Positions 18,621 through 27,210 of a DNA stretch of 44,396 nucleotides are shown piece by piece. Source of the DNA: Planctomycetaceae bacterium. Lineage in GTDB: Bacteria > Planctomycetota > Planctomycetia > Pirellulales > Pirellulaceae. Every line of letters starts with the position of its first letter. Within the stretch, counting starts at the first letter, position 1. Both the position numbers and the translations under genes were made by a program. The notes under the pieces are model-generated. The model made no database searches. It was not told the origin of the DNA and saw only the letters and a program-made list of their open reading frames with translations. The stretch spans positions 1 through 44,396 of the forward strand of contig SYJV01000498.1 in assembly GCA_005798335.1 (NCBI GenBank), in the 5' to 3' direction.

Positions 18621-19805
18621 TCACAAAAATGGCGATTCTGGACCGACGACACTGGTTTGGCGAACGACTTCCTTTTGTAGACCAACGACGGCCGGCCAGC
18701 GTGCGCCTGGCAATAGCTGCACGTCAAACACTTCTCGAATGTCGTCCAAAAACTCGATCAACCCGATTTGCCGGCCCGTGACGATGTCCACAATGGCGAC
18801 GCCGCACGGCCGGTCGGGGTGCTTTGATTCCACAGGTACGCCACCGAATACATTGGTTTCCCGAATCTTCGAAAGCCCGATCAGTGCATAGCGTCCGGCA
18901 AACGCTAGCCCGCGCGTGTAGCCAGGTAATTCGACGACGGTCTCGGTTTGTCCACTTTGCATGTCTACCCGGACCAGTTGGCCGCGACCGGAATCAAGCA
19001 CCCATAACCTCCCGTCGTAGATCCTGGGCGAATGCGGCATCGAAAGTCCCTGCGCAACGACCTCGCCGCTTGGAATTTCTAACACGCATCCGCCGACCAA
19101 TTTTCCGTCGCGCCAGCCTTCCGGTGTGTTTGTCTGTCCGAAACAAGTGACGTATTTCGGTCGACCGTGCTGCATGGCCACACCGTTCATGTGACAACGG
19201 TCCTCACGCGCCAATTCGGTGACGAACGGAGGCCGCCACCGCGGCACGAAGCTAAATCGTGGGTCGAGCGTGCACAGGCAAGAAAAATGCGTGTTGACCA
19301 GCCACAGCTCCGTAGGCAATTCCAATCCGGTCGATTGGAGTTGCCCATGCACTTCACCCCACGCCAATTCATGAACGTCGATAGTTCCAGTGACATGTGC
19401 AGACCGCGGCAGATAACAGGCATCGTAGGGTTGCAGTGATTTGAATTCACTCGACTCGTTGAGCTTGGCGGCCACTGTCGGCGAATTCCACATCGTCCAG
19501 ACTTCGTAGCTCGTTCCGATGGCCAGTCTTCCCGGCGCAACGGCCAGTCCCATTGCCTTGTCAAACGTGCGCAAGAGCATCGATAAACGCCCGGCGCGCG
19601 ATCGCAACACGACCAATTTTCCCGCTTGATAGGTCGTGACCAACAAAGATGTTTGCAATTCCTCAAGGAATTCTGGGGCGCCTGCGGTATAACGAAAGCG
19701 AAATTGCCCAGTTTTCGAATCGGTTTCGCGAACTTGGTCGTGGTCGGTTGATCGAGGACTCGGTTCGTCCACATTCTCCAGGCATCCAGTTTGTTGCAGT
19801 AGCAT
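18621..19805 (-). CDS. TIGR03032 family protein
   Basis: About 394 residues from ATG 19805, which has AAGGAA 9 nt upstream; the longer frame from 19892 lacks a good site. The characteristic stretches of this uncharacterised family are all present: LLVTTYQAGKLVVL, FDKAMGLAV, LPRSAHVTGTIDVHELAWGE, LWLVNTHFSCLCTLDPRFSF, PRWRPPFVTELAREDRCHMN, GLSMPHSPRIYDGRLWVLDS and FAGRYALIGLSKIRE. The alternating short beta segments suggest a propeller. There is no signal peptide, so it is probably cytoplasmic. It sits immediately upstream of the giant surface protein, suggesting a role linked to making, handling or controlling that protein; this is inference from position only. It diverges from the ECF sigma gene, with about 300 nt between starts. 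Confidence 0.88.
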   Translation of the reverse strand: MLLQQTGCLENVDEPSPRSTDHDQVRETDSKTGQFRFRYTAGAPEFLEELQTSLLVTTYQAGKLVVLRSRAGRLSMLLRTFDKAMGLAVAPGRLAIGTSYEVWTMWNSPTVAAKLNESSEFKSLQPYDACYLPRSAHVTGTIDVHELAWGEVHGQLQSTGLELPTELWLVNTHFSCLCTLDPRFSFVPRWRPPFVTELAREDRCHMNGVAMQHGRPKYVTCFGQTNTPEGWRDGKLVGGCVLEIPSGEVVAQGLSMPHSPRIYDGRLWVLDSGRGQLVRVDMQSGQTETVVELPGYTRGLAFAGRYALIGLSKIRETNVFGGVPVESKHPDRPCGVAIVDIVTGRQIGLIEFLDDIREVFDVQLLPGARWPAVVGLQKEVVRQTSVVGPESPFL

Positions 19806-20106
19806 GGTGGGCAATTCCTTGTCGAAACCAGTCACACGTAGACGTGCGTGTATAATTACAAGCAGATTCGACGTACTCGGTGGTGCAACCAATTAAAGAA
19901 AAAATGAGATTGGCCAGTGAGGCCGAACACTTTTGAGTCGAGGATGAAAGAATGCCACCTGGCAATAGAAGCCAATTCTCGTTTCAATACCTAACCTCAC
20001 GACGTACGTTACCATTGTGGGAATTCGCGATAATTCGAACCGACCTGGTGTTAGGCGCCCCTCGCCGGCATTGTTTGGTAGAAGTTCGCAAAGTATCTTC
20101 AAATGA

Positions 20107-20691
20107 ATGAATGAGCAGATAACGGCCAGTGAACTGTTGGAGCGTTGGTTGGCGGGTGACGAATCTGCCGCGACGGAACTTCACCAGCGCTACTCGCAGC
20201 GGTTGGTGGCGTTGGCGTCCGCGCGTATTGGCGAAAAACTTCGCCGACGAATTGACCCCGAGGACATCGTGCAATCGGTTTTTCGGACATTCTTCCGACG
20301 TGCCGACCAGTGGAAATTGCAGTCCGATCGCGGTGGAGCCATCTGGCATCTCCTAGTTCGAATCACGCTAAACAAGATTTATAGTAAGGGTGAGTTTCAT
20401 AGCGCCCAACAACGCGATGTCGGCGTTGAAGTTCCGCTCGACCACAGCGACTTTCATCCAGCGTTAATGGCTCACGATCCGACTCCGTCAGAAGCCGCGG
20501 CCCTGGCGGAATTGCTGGAAGCAACTTTTGCGTCACTCGACGATTCTGCCTCGGAGATTTTGGAATTGGCCATTCAAGGCTACACGGCTTCGGAAATTGC
20601 TGCCCGTGCAAACTGCTCGCGATGGACAGTCCGACGCACGCTCGATCGAGTCGGCGTGCGTCTGATGAAGCAATTGACGAGCGATGAGTAA
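20107..20691 (+). CDS. ECF sigma factor, planctomycete type
   Basis: A 194-residue extracytoplasmic-function sigma-70 family factor that redirects RNA polymerase. Region 2 is at about residues 10-80 (LLERWLAGDESAATELHQRY, then DPEDIVQSVFRTFFRRADQW) and region 4 at about 135-185, with the helix-turn-helix YTASEIAARANCSRWTVRRT. No region 3 and no SnoaL-like tail are present. Start ATG at 20107; an overlapping ATG at 20103 is closed at once by a stop and could modulate initiation. No anti-sigma factor gene follows; instead a membrane Ser/Thr kinase lies 199 nt downstream, the arrangement reported for planctomycete ECF groups thought to be controlled by kinases. The divergent TIGR03032/giant-protein pair is a plausible target. 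Confidence 0.95.
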   Translation: MNEQITASELLERWLAGDESAATELHQRYSQRLVALASARIGEKLRRRIDPEDIVQSVFRTFFRRADQWKLQSDRGGAIWHLLVRITLNKIYSKGEFHSAQQRDVGVEVPLDHSDFHPALMAHDPTPSEAAALAELLEATFASLDDSASEILELAIQGYTASEIAARANCSRWTVRRTLDRVGVRLMKQLTSDE

Positions 20692-20717
20692 GTCGGTTAG
20701 CAGCCCGCAAGAAATAA

Positions 20718-20775
20718 GTGGCCTAGGCAACTTGCCTGAGCAAGGATATTCCACAGGCTGGAAGCCTATGCTATG
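20718..20775. repeat. Short intergenic repeat with GGCTTCCAGCC core
   Basis: Between the sigma factor and the kinase lie two small inverted motifs, GGCAACTTGCC (20726-20736) and ACAGGCTGGAAGCCTATGC (20753-20771). The second has the same core as an arm of the hairpin at 12-149 (ACAAGCTGGAAGCTTAT), indicating one dispersed repeat family. It may form a weak hairpin in a sigma-kinase transcript. Confidence 0.55.
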
Positions 20776-20890
20776 TAATCCCCAAAACCTGCACCAACGA
20801 TGGACCAGATTCCGCTTAGTTCTTTAGAGAGAACGCCCAGTCTTTGTCTTGTGAGAAACCCGTGTCGTGCCCCATCCAAGGAATTGCGTT

Positions 20891-23782
20891 ATGGATGCCC
20901 TCCCTCGGGAAGAACTGAGCGAGCAGGATTGGCAGACACTGGACTCGGCGGTCGCGCAATTGGAGGCCGTCTGGCGGTTGTCGCCGAATCCATCCCTGCG
21001 GCAGTTTGTGCCGGCGACCGAAGGGTCGCTTCGGCTGCGCATTCTCGTCGAATTGATCAAGGTCGATCACGAGCATCGGCTGCGACGCGGCCAGTCGCAT
21101 AGTATGGAGAGCTATCTAGCAGAATGGCCGGTGCTTCAGTCCGATCCAGATTTGATGCTGGCTTTAGTAGAAGCGGAGTGCGTGACGCGGGCGCTGCGCG
21201 GCGAACGTCCGACACGGTTGGAATTGCGCAAGCGATTTCCGGAATTGGAACCGCGCGTGGCGCTCGATACTCTACTGGCCGAGTGCGATACGGAGCGCCA
21301 GCAGATTGCATCGCGCGACACGTTGATCTTTCAGCAACATGCCGACGATACCTTGCCGATTCCCGCCGGCATCTTGGAACCGGCACAGCGAGCGGACGAG
21401 ATCGGGCGGCTGGGCCATTATCGTATCTTGCACGTTTTGGGCTCCGGTGGAATGGGAGTCGTATTCCACGCCGAAGATGAGCGTTTGGGCCGAGCGGTTG
21501 CCGTAAAAACACTGAAGCGCAACCTTGCGGCTAACCCCGAATTCCGTCGTCGATTTCTGCGCGAAGCCCGTGCCGCCGCCCAATTGACTCACGATCACGT
21601 GGTCACGATTCATCAAGTCGACGAGTCCCAGGGCGTGCCGTTTATGGCCATGCAATTACTGGTCGGCGAGACGCTTGAAGAGCGATTGCAACGACTCACG
21701 ACACTACCGATCACGGAGGTGTTGCGAATTGGCTGCGAAATCGCTGACGCGCTCGCCGCCGCGCATGCCCACGGCCTGGTCCATCGCGACGTCAAGCCAG
21801 CCAACATTTGGTTGGAGAAACTTGAGGACCGCGAGGATCGTGTGAAACTCCTAGATTTTGGGTTGGCACACCTTTCCCCTCAATACACTTTTGCCGAGCC
21901 AGTAACAGCGTCTGCCATCGACCTGGAACATTCTGATGGGTTGACGCGGCCGGGTGAACAGATGGGGACGCCAGCTTATATGGCCCCGGAGGTCTCACTT
22001 GGCCAGTCGGCCGACAGTCGTGGCGACTTGTTTAGTCTGGGCTGTGTCCTTTATCGTTGCGTCACCGGTGTGCTCCCCTTTACCGATCGCGATCCACTGG
22101 CCCGAGGCATCGCGCCAAACAGTTCGCTTGCTCGCAATGTACTGCATCGCTGTCCCGCTTCGCTGGGCGCGTTGATCCAGAAACTGTTGGCGCGGAATCC
22201 AAGCGATCGACCGCTAGACTCGAGTTCGGTATTGGAAGAATTGCGCCGCATCGGCACTATGCTGGTCGTCCACCGGCAGCGAACGCACCGCACGCTGGCG
22301 GCGCTCGCAGCCGGTGCGACATTGATCGGCGTCACCATGTGGATGTTGACTGGAGGCAAGTTCAACTTGCGACCGGCGACTTCGGCGATGATGCCAACGT
22401 TGACCACCAGTTTGCCGGCCGTGCGATTTGCCGTGGCCCGACAGTACGCTGTCGGCCGGATGCCTTTTGACACGGCGACGGTCGACCTCAATCGCGACGA
22501 TTGTTTGGATTTGATCGTATCGAATAGCGGTAGTCACTCGCTCAGCATTCTGTTGGGCAACGGCGACGGACGATTTTCCGCGCCAACCAATCTTGAAACG
22601 GGGCGGGGACCAATGGGACTTGTTGTCGGCGACTTCAACGAGGATCGGCGGTTGGACTTGGCCGTCGCCTTGGCGGAGGATAATGTGATCGCGATCCACT
22701 TGGGCCGGGACAACACGGTTTTCGAACCTGGACAGCGGTTGGCGGTCGGACTGTTGCCGCGTGGAATGGAAGCGGCTGACTTCGATCGAGACGGGCATCT
22801 TGATCTGGCAACGTCAAATAGTAACGCCACCGATTTGTCCGTGTGGTATGGCGTTGGTGATGGAACATTTGAAAGGGTATCCACCCTTGCCGTTCAAGAG
22901 GCGCCTGCCGCCGTGAACACAAGCGATCTGAATCGCGATGGGCAACTCGATCTAATCGCGTCAAACGGCAGCAGCGATTCGATCAGTGTGCTGCTGGGAG
23001 ACGGGCCCAGGCGATTTCAGCTTGCCAAACACTTTGGCGTCGGTTCTGGGCCAGGGATGCTTGCGATCGCCGACTTTAATCGCGACGACACTTTGGACGT
23101 TGCGGTCGAGAATTTCGGCAGTAGCGACGTTTCGATCCTATTGGGACACAGTGACGGAACGTTCCGCAAAGGTGGCGCGTTTAGTGTCGGAACAGGACCC
23201 GGAGGCATCGAAGTCGGCGACTTCAACGGGGACGGGCAACCTGATCTTGTCGTCGCGAATCATCTCAGTTGCGACGTGAGTCTGTTGCTAGGCCGACCAG
23301 ACGGCACATTTGCTCCGGCCGTTCAGGAGCGCGTCGGCGACACTCCGGTGGGAATCGCGGTGGGTGACTTCGATCGAGACGGACGGCTCGATTTCGCCGT
23401 GGCCAACCACTTATCGGAGTGTGTCTCAGTCGTCCTGAATCCCAAACCCCGTGGTTATCTTCGCGTCGCCATGCCGCAGAGAATGAACCCTGATACAACA
23501 CAAACGATTGTGGTACAGGCAGTGGATGTCGACGGTAAGACCATCAATGACTTTCGTGGGACAGTTCACTTCTCGTCCGACGATCCTCGAGCGACGCTGC
23601 CGGACGATTACCAATTCATTCAGGCAGATGAAGGTAGCCATTCATTCCGCATATCGTTCGGAACACTGGGACCGCGTTTGTTAGAAGTGGCCTGCGACTC
23701 GCCTGACCTTCGCGGGGGCAGCGTCATTCTAATCGTACCCACCGAGACCGCGCCTGAGACACCGAGCCGTACGCCGACCTGA
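20891..23782 (+). CDS. Membrane Ser/Thr protein kinase with extracytoplasmic FG-GAP/VCBS propeller
   Basis: 963 residues from ATG 20891 (AAGGAA 7 nt upstream); the GTG at 20867 adds eight residues without a site. An N-terminal helical region of about 170 residues precedes a complete Hanks-type kinase domain (about 175-452): GSGGMG loop, catalytic Lys206 in VAVKTLK, HRDVKPAN with Asp300, DFG with Asp322, and MAPE. One transmembrane helix follows (467-486, LAALAAGATLIGVTMWML). Outside are seven FG-GAP/VCBS repeats, each with a D.N.D..LDL calcium-type loop and a SVLLG-like strand, enough for one seven-bladed propeller. A C-terminal Ig-like domain of about 90 residues closes the protein. It probably senses an external ligand and phosphorylates cytoplasmic targets, possibly the neighbouring ECF sigma factor; that link is inferred from linkage. 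Confidence 0.94.
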   Translation: MDALPREELSEQDWQTLDSAVAQLEAVWRLSPNPSLRQFVPATEGSLRLRILVELIKVDHEHRLRRGQSHSMESYLAEWPVLQSDPDLMLALVEAECVTRALRGERPTRLELRKRFPELEPRVALDTLLAECDTERQQIASRDTLIFQQHADDTLPIPAGILEPAQRADEIGRLGHYRILHVLGSGGMGVVFHAEDERLGRAVAVKTLKRNLAANPEFRRRFLREARAAAQLTHDHVVTIHQVDESQGVPFMAMQLLVGETLEERLQRLTTLPITEVLRIGCEIADALAAAHAHGLVHRDVKPANIWLEKLEDREDRVKLLDFGLAHLSPQYTFAEPVTASAIDLEHSDGLTRPGEQMGTPAYMAPEVSLGQSADSRGDLFSLGCVLYRCVTGVLPFTDRDPLARGIAPNSSLARNVLHRCPASLGALIQKLLARNPSDRPLDSSSVLEELRRIGTMLVVHRQRTHRTLAALAAGATLIGVTMWMLTGGKFNLRPATSAMMPTLTTSLPAVRFAVARQYAVGRMPFDTATVDLNRDDCLDLIVSNSGSHSLSILLGNGDGRFSAPTNLETGRGPMGLVVGDFNEDRRLDLAVALAEDNVIAIHLGRDNTVFEPGQRLAVGLLPRGMEAADFDRDGHLDLATSNSNATDLSVWYGVGDGTFERVSTLAVQEAPAAVNTSDLNRDGQLDLIASNGSSDSISVLLGDGPRRFQLAKHFGVGSGPGMLAIADFNRDDTLDVAVENFGSSDVSILLGHSDGTFRKGGAFSVGTGPGGIEVGDFNGDGQPDLVVANHLSCDVSLLLGRPDGTFAPAVQERVGDTPVGIAVGDFDRDGRLDFAVANHLSECVSVVLNPKPRGYLRVAMPQRMNPDTTQTIVVQAVDVDGKTINDFRGTVHFSSDDPRATLPDDYQFIQADEGSHSFRISFGTLGPRLLEVACDSPDLRGGSVILIVPTETAPETPSRTPT

Positions 23783-24379
23783 TTCAAATTTGATGAGCAC
23801 AGCAGGCGGATTCTGCACCACCGACAGGACGCTTGGACATTTGCGGAATTTATTTGCCTAAAAGTACGCGCAGAAAGAACTGCTCGTGACGGAGGCTTGT
23901 TGTCCGGCGGGTTGGATCTCGGATCTGTGCAGCCTTGAGCTGAGAACACCAAGACCAGTTGCCTGGCGAAATCCCTAGCCATATAGAAAAGGCAAAATGG
24001 CGGCGGACCTCGTCACGAGCTGTTCTAAAGAATGTGGCCAGCCAAGCGGCAACGCTACTCAAAACGTAGCGCTGCCCAGCATCACACAAGCCTAGAGCAT
24101 TGAAACATGCAGGGATACTTGAGACGACACGGTCACTGGACCAGTCAACATGCAGCAGCGTGGCAAAACCTCGAATAGTCGGTTTGTCAACGCCCTCGGC
24201 GACAGTACCGCTCGACCGACTCAACCAGCCCCAAAAAAGAAATCACATGACTCGAAAATAAAAAAACCATATTCCCCGTTGCCACCTCTACGACTTCATA
24301 GTCGGCAGTCCTTAATCGTTCAGTCGTTTCGAGAATTCGTCGTTCCCGAGCAATTGGGGACAATTGCTCTTCTCTCTTC
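23783..24379. other. Gene-poor region with IS110 debris
   Basis: About 600 nt between the kinase stop and the next gene stop. The first 160 nt contain transposase remnant B. After 23945 I see no gene: frames on both strands are short or lack start sites and family resemblance. The A-rich stretch near 24235-24275 (several A-runs) and its low G+C may mark degenerate inserted DNA. Confidence 0.5.
23793..23945 (+). pseudogene. IS110-family transposase remnant B
   Basis: Reads in one frame, broken by one TAA: a piece ending FCTTDRTLGHLRNLFA, the stop, then KYAQKELLVTEACCPAGW and ISDLCSLELRTP before another stop. TTDRTLGHLRNLFA corresponds to TTDTTLRHLRKIFA of remnant A. EACCPAGWISDLC is the IS110 motif containing the second catalytic acidic residue, the part deleted from remnant A. 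Both ends of the transposase are missing. Same orientation as A, 13 kb away, but clearly diverged at nucleotide level, so these are separate old insertions or an old duplication rather than a recent composite transposon. Confidence 0.72.
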
Positions 24380-24706
24380 TTACCAGCCCATCACCATGTT
24401 GCTTTCGATTACACGACGAGCTTTCTCCAGGTCGCTGCCTGTTTCGTGCATGTATAACCGAATTGCGTGAACTTTGTCGCCGGAGGACTTGGAAAGGCAA
24501 TCGCGAGCAACACTGCAAACGTCTGCGGATTGAGGCGTCAGGCCCAGCACCGACTTGGAGATGACCCAAGTGTCGCGAGGGCGTTTGGTCATTCGAATCA
24601 CTTGATCACTAGGGTATGCTTCTTTCACTACCAGCTTTGCCGCATGTTCATCTTCCGCCCACGTAATAATTATGTGCGAGTCAGTTTCAACTTCATACAA
24701 TGGCAT
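24380..24706 (-). CDS. Small protein with ribosomal L7/L12-like C-terminal segment
   Basis: 108 residues from ATG 24706, chosen because TAAGGAGA lies 7 nt upstream; the frame continues upstream to 24775 but without a site. The C-terminal segment DKVHAIRLYMHETGSDLEKA followed by RRVIES resembles the ribosomal protein L7/L12 C-terminal helix pair (the KI.AIK.YRE.TG.GLKEAK pattern). Planctomycetes have many small proteins carrying this module; it may bind translation factors or simply be a protein-interaction unit. The N-terminal half (PLYEVETDSHIIITWAEDEH) looks like a short alpha/beta domain. No signal peptide. It is divergent from the TPR gene and of unknown function. Confidence 0.75.
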   Translation of the reverse strand: MPLYEVETDSHIIITWAEDEHAAKLVVKEAYPSDQVIRMTKRPRDTWVISKSVLGLTPQSADVCSVARDCLSKSSGDKVHAIRLYMHETGSDLEKARRVIESNMVMGW

Positions 24707-24915
24707 TGCTAATCTCCTTACCCATGATCGAGAGCGAGTACCTTTGGAAATGTTCCTGCGGCCGATTAATCGCATTCCGCAGTGTCGAGCCCATTCAACT
24801 ATATTTAGTTTATCGTAGACTCAATCAGCGTGTTGGCCTGACACTTGTTTTTATTCGATCGCCCATATAGTCGCTGTGGATTAACCCGTTGGAACGGTGG
24901 GAATAGCCTGGTTCG

Positions 24916-25800
24916 ATGAGCAAAAAATCCCTAAGAAAAACCAGTCGCACGCTAATCGTCGTTTTCACAGCGGCGCTCGTTTGCGTTCCGGTATTCAAAT
25001 CGCTACTGCCGGGAGAAATAGCGCGTTGGTATTTGGCTGCCGCGATGAACGCTTACGAACAGAAAGATGATTTTTCAGTTAACGAATACGTTCAACGAGC
25101 TCGCCGTTGGAATGCAGATATTGAGTCCGAATTCAACTATTGGCAATTGCGATACCACCAAATTGCCGATTCGCAGCCCGACCTGCAAGTGAAACTCTAC
25201 CAGCAAGCGTCTGAAAAAGTGCCCAGATTTCGGACGCTAGGGTTGCAGTTGTCCGAAAAATTGGCAGATAGCGGCAATTTTTCGCAGGCCATCGCGATGC
25301 TAGAGTTTATGTACGAAAACCAATCTGTTATGGCGCCCGGCACTTTGAACACCTTCGCTTATTTCCGCTCGCTGGCAGCCACGAACTTGGACAAAGCACT
25401 CGAAGAAATCAATCGCGCTCTGGAGTTCGACAAAGATGAGGTGAGTTTCCGCGATACGCGAGCCTGGGTCTATTATCAAATGGGGCGGTTGAGCGAAGCG
25501 CTTGAGGATGCCGATTTCGCCGTCAAGCAGATTCTAGAGATTGTCGAAAAACAGAAACTCTTTCCTAGACAGGATGCCAGTGAACAACCAGCAGGCAAGC
25601 CTGCTGACAATTCGGCCGCCAAAGTTGCCGACACAGTGCCCCTCAGCAAACGCGATGCGAAAGTCGCGCTTTGGTCAACCGGAGTCATCATCTATCACCG
25701 CGCAAAGATTCTAGAAGCACTCGGTAGGCAAGCGGATGCGGAAAAGGATTTCCAGTGGCTGAAGGATCGCCGATTGCCGACCGACGATCGGCTATATTGA
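24916..25800 (+). CDS. Membrane-anchored TPR protein
   Basis: 294 residues. An N-terminal signal anchor (LIVVFTAALVCVPVFKSLL) is followed by helical repeats matching tetratricopeptide repeats: WYLAAAMNAYEQKDDFSVNE, SEKLADSGNFSQAIAMLEF, ALEEINRALEFDKDEVSFRD and AWVYYQMGRLSEALEDADFA, with a last partial repeat near the C-terminus (AKILEALGRQADAEKDFQW). A Pro/Ala-rich linker interrupts the repeats at about 220-240. TPR proteins act as scaffolds; the partner is unknown. Start ATG at 24916 has a purine-rich GGTGGGAA about 17 nt upstream. It converges on the NHL gene, with a short hairpin between. Confidence 0.85.
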   Translation: MSKKSLRKTSRTLIVVFTAALVCVPVFKSLLPGEIARWYLAAAMNAYEQKDDFSVNEYVQRARRWNADIESEFNYWQLRYHQIADSQPDLQVKLYQQASEKVPRFRTLGLQLSEKLADSGNFSQAIAMLEFMYENQSVMAPGTLNTFAYFRSLAATNLDKALEEINRALEFDKDEVSFRDTRAWVYYQMGRLSEALEDADFAVKQILEIVEKQKLFPRQDASEQPAGKPADNSAAKVADTVPLSKRDAKVALWSTGVIIYHRAKILEALGRQADAEKDFQWLKDRRLPTDDRLY

Positions 25801-25830
25801 AATTGCTTACTTGAGCAATTCTATTTTGTT
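25801..25830. terminator. Possible bidirectional terminator
   Basis: AATTGCT (25801-25807), a 6-nt loop and AGCAATT (25814-25820), followed by CTATTTTGTTT. It begins directly after the TPR stop codon and lies between convergent genes; on the plus strand the T-rich tail fits an intrinsic terminator, although the stem is short and A/T-rich. Confidence 0.5.
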
Positions 25831-25844
25831 TCAAACCGGCAACT

Positions 25845-26735
25845 CTACGGCGCAATACTAAACGATTCAATCAGCTTGCTTTCCTTGGTCAATTCAAATA
25901 CTTTGCAGGCTCTGGGATCGACGACATAAATTCGGTCGTCTTTGATCGCCAACCCAACTGGATTGTCTAGAGGTGGTCCCTGAACAACTTGTGTTGGTTT
26001 CGAGCCGCGAATCACTTTCCAAATCGATTTCTTATAGCCGTCGGAGACGAACGCTTCGCCCGCCGAGTTGACGACGACTTGGTGCGGAAACTCGAATTGC
26101 CGACCGTCGACGATCACTTCGGACTTCCCGTCGTCGGCGACGACCAACAATTGTTGCGCATTTTGCGAGACCACCCACACCTGTTGTTGCGAATCAACGA
26201 ATACACCACGCGGATTGACTTGTGCGACCCGTTCGACATTCGCGGTATTAGCAGCAATGCGCAGCAAGTATTGCGTTTCAAGGTCAGCGACATAGATAGT
26301 GCCGTCGGCTTTAACTGCGATGTCCATGGGAATTCCAATCCCTCCGCCAGTGATCGGCGTGAATTTTCCTCCCGGTTCCACACGGTAGATATCACGGGTG
26401 CTGGTGTCACCGACTAACAGAACTCCGTTGTGATCCAGTGCCAAGCATCGAACTGCGTTCAGCGGTTGACGAAACTTTTTGGACCCTTGCGCGAAGATCT
26501 CCATTTTCCCAGCTTGCCATCGCCACACGCCTGGCAAATTCCGATCGACCACCAGCGCGGTGTTTTCACCGGGAACCATCACCGCGTCCAGCGGATAAAA
26601 AGGCAGCGAGGGTGCGGGAGCAGTTACTTCAGTTGAAGGCGAACTTTGCTTTTGAGAATCTTGACAAAAAGCCTTTGCGCAGCCAATCGCGCACAGACAT
26701 ATGCCTAGCTGAACAATGACGGTAACTTTGGCCAC
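25845..26735 (-). CDS. Exported NHL-repeat/SMP-30-like beta-propeller protein
   Basis: About 296 residues from GTG 26735, which has GAGGAA 6 nt upstream and begins a signal peptide (VAKVTVIVQLGICLCAIGCA); the cysteine in AIGC could make it a lipoprotein. The body has NHL-type blades: LNAVRCLALDHNGVLLVGD, IPMDIAVKADGTIYVADLE, PRGVFVDSQQQVWVVSQN, FPHQVVVNSAGEAFVSDGY and PVGLAIKDDRIYVVDPRA. Such propellers bind ligands or, less often, act as lactonases or lyases; the acidic metal-site pattern of true SMP-30 enzymes was not evident. A second repeat hairpin (26811) lies upstream of its start. Function unknown. Confidence 0.82.
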   Translation of the reverse strand: MAKVTVIVQLGICLCAIGCAKAFCQDSQKQSSPSTEVTAPAPSLPFYPLDAVMVPGENTALVVDRNLPGVWRWQAGKMEIFAQGSKKFRQPLNAVRCLALDHNGVLLVGDTSTRDIYRVEPGGKFTPITGGGIGIPMDIAVKADGTIYVADLETQYLLRIAANTANVERVAQVNPRGVFVDSQQQVWVVSQNAQQLLVVADDGKSEVIVDGRQFEFPHQVVVNSAGEAFVSDGYKKSIWKVIRGSKPTQVVQGPPLDNPVGLAIKDDRIYVVDPRACKVFELTKESKLIESFSIAP

Positions 26736-26810
26736 GCGGTTCCTCGCAGTCAACGTATAGCGTTCGAAAGAAAACAAACTCTTAGGCGGCAGATGCAAGG
26801 TTACCAATTG

Positions 26811-26867
26811 TAACCCGAAGCGTGAGCGAGGAGTCAACGCGAATCACCTCGCTCACGCGTCGGGTTA
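26811..26867. repeat. Intergenic hairpin, TAACCCGAAGCGTGAGCGAGG-type family
   Basis: Arms 26811-26831 and 26847-26867 (21 nt, one mismatch) flank a 15-nt loop, the same loop length as in the hairpins at 1197 and 5095. It lies about 75 nt upstream of the NHL gene start. The region from 26868 to 27210 (about 340 nt) shows nothing else recognisable; open frames there run into the next gene in the wrong frame. Confidence 0.8.
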
Positions 26868-27210
26868 CGGTAGACTCTCCTCTGCCGCTCGCCTTACGCG
26901 AACATGATTCTGACATCACAACGAGCTTAGCAAATCACCACAGAGAGGGGGTACGACAAGCCCCAGAGTTGGAAATGTCGCTGCAACATTAATTTGGTTT
27001 TGCGCAATTTTTCGCACCAATCACTAATGACATGCTGCGCGAAGTCAGGCATAATCGTGGAAATTTGGCAGCGTGGAATAATCCCATCATCGGCTATTAT
27101 GATGCACAACAATCGCTGCCAATGGCGGAATGATTTCGTACCAGTCAGCCGTTCGGGCCTACATCCCGGTCGACGAGTGCTTCCAATTGTAATTCTGCAG
27201 GGTTGCATGG

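Noticed and set aside
19851-19856. TATAAT on the plus strand upstream of the ECF sigma gene
   Set aside because: It lies 250 nt from the start codon and has no -35 hexamer at proper spacing; likely chance in an A/T-rich spot.
10324-23945. Composite transposon bounded by two intact IS110 copies
   Set aside because: Both copies are fragments with stops or frameshifts and have diverged from each other; no target duplication or matching ends are visible.
23850-24224. Minus-strand 124-codon frame in the gap after the kinase
   Set aside because: It is largely antisense to the IS110 fragment, has no good start, and matches no family that I recognise.
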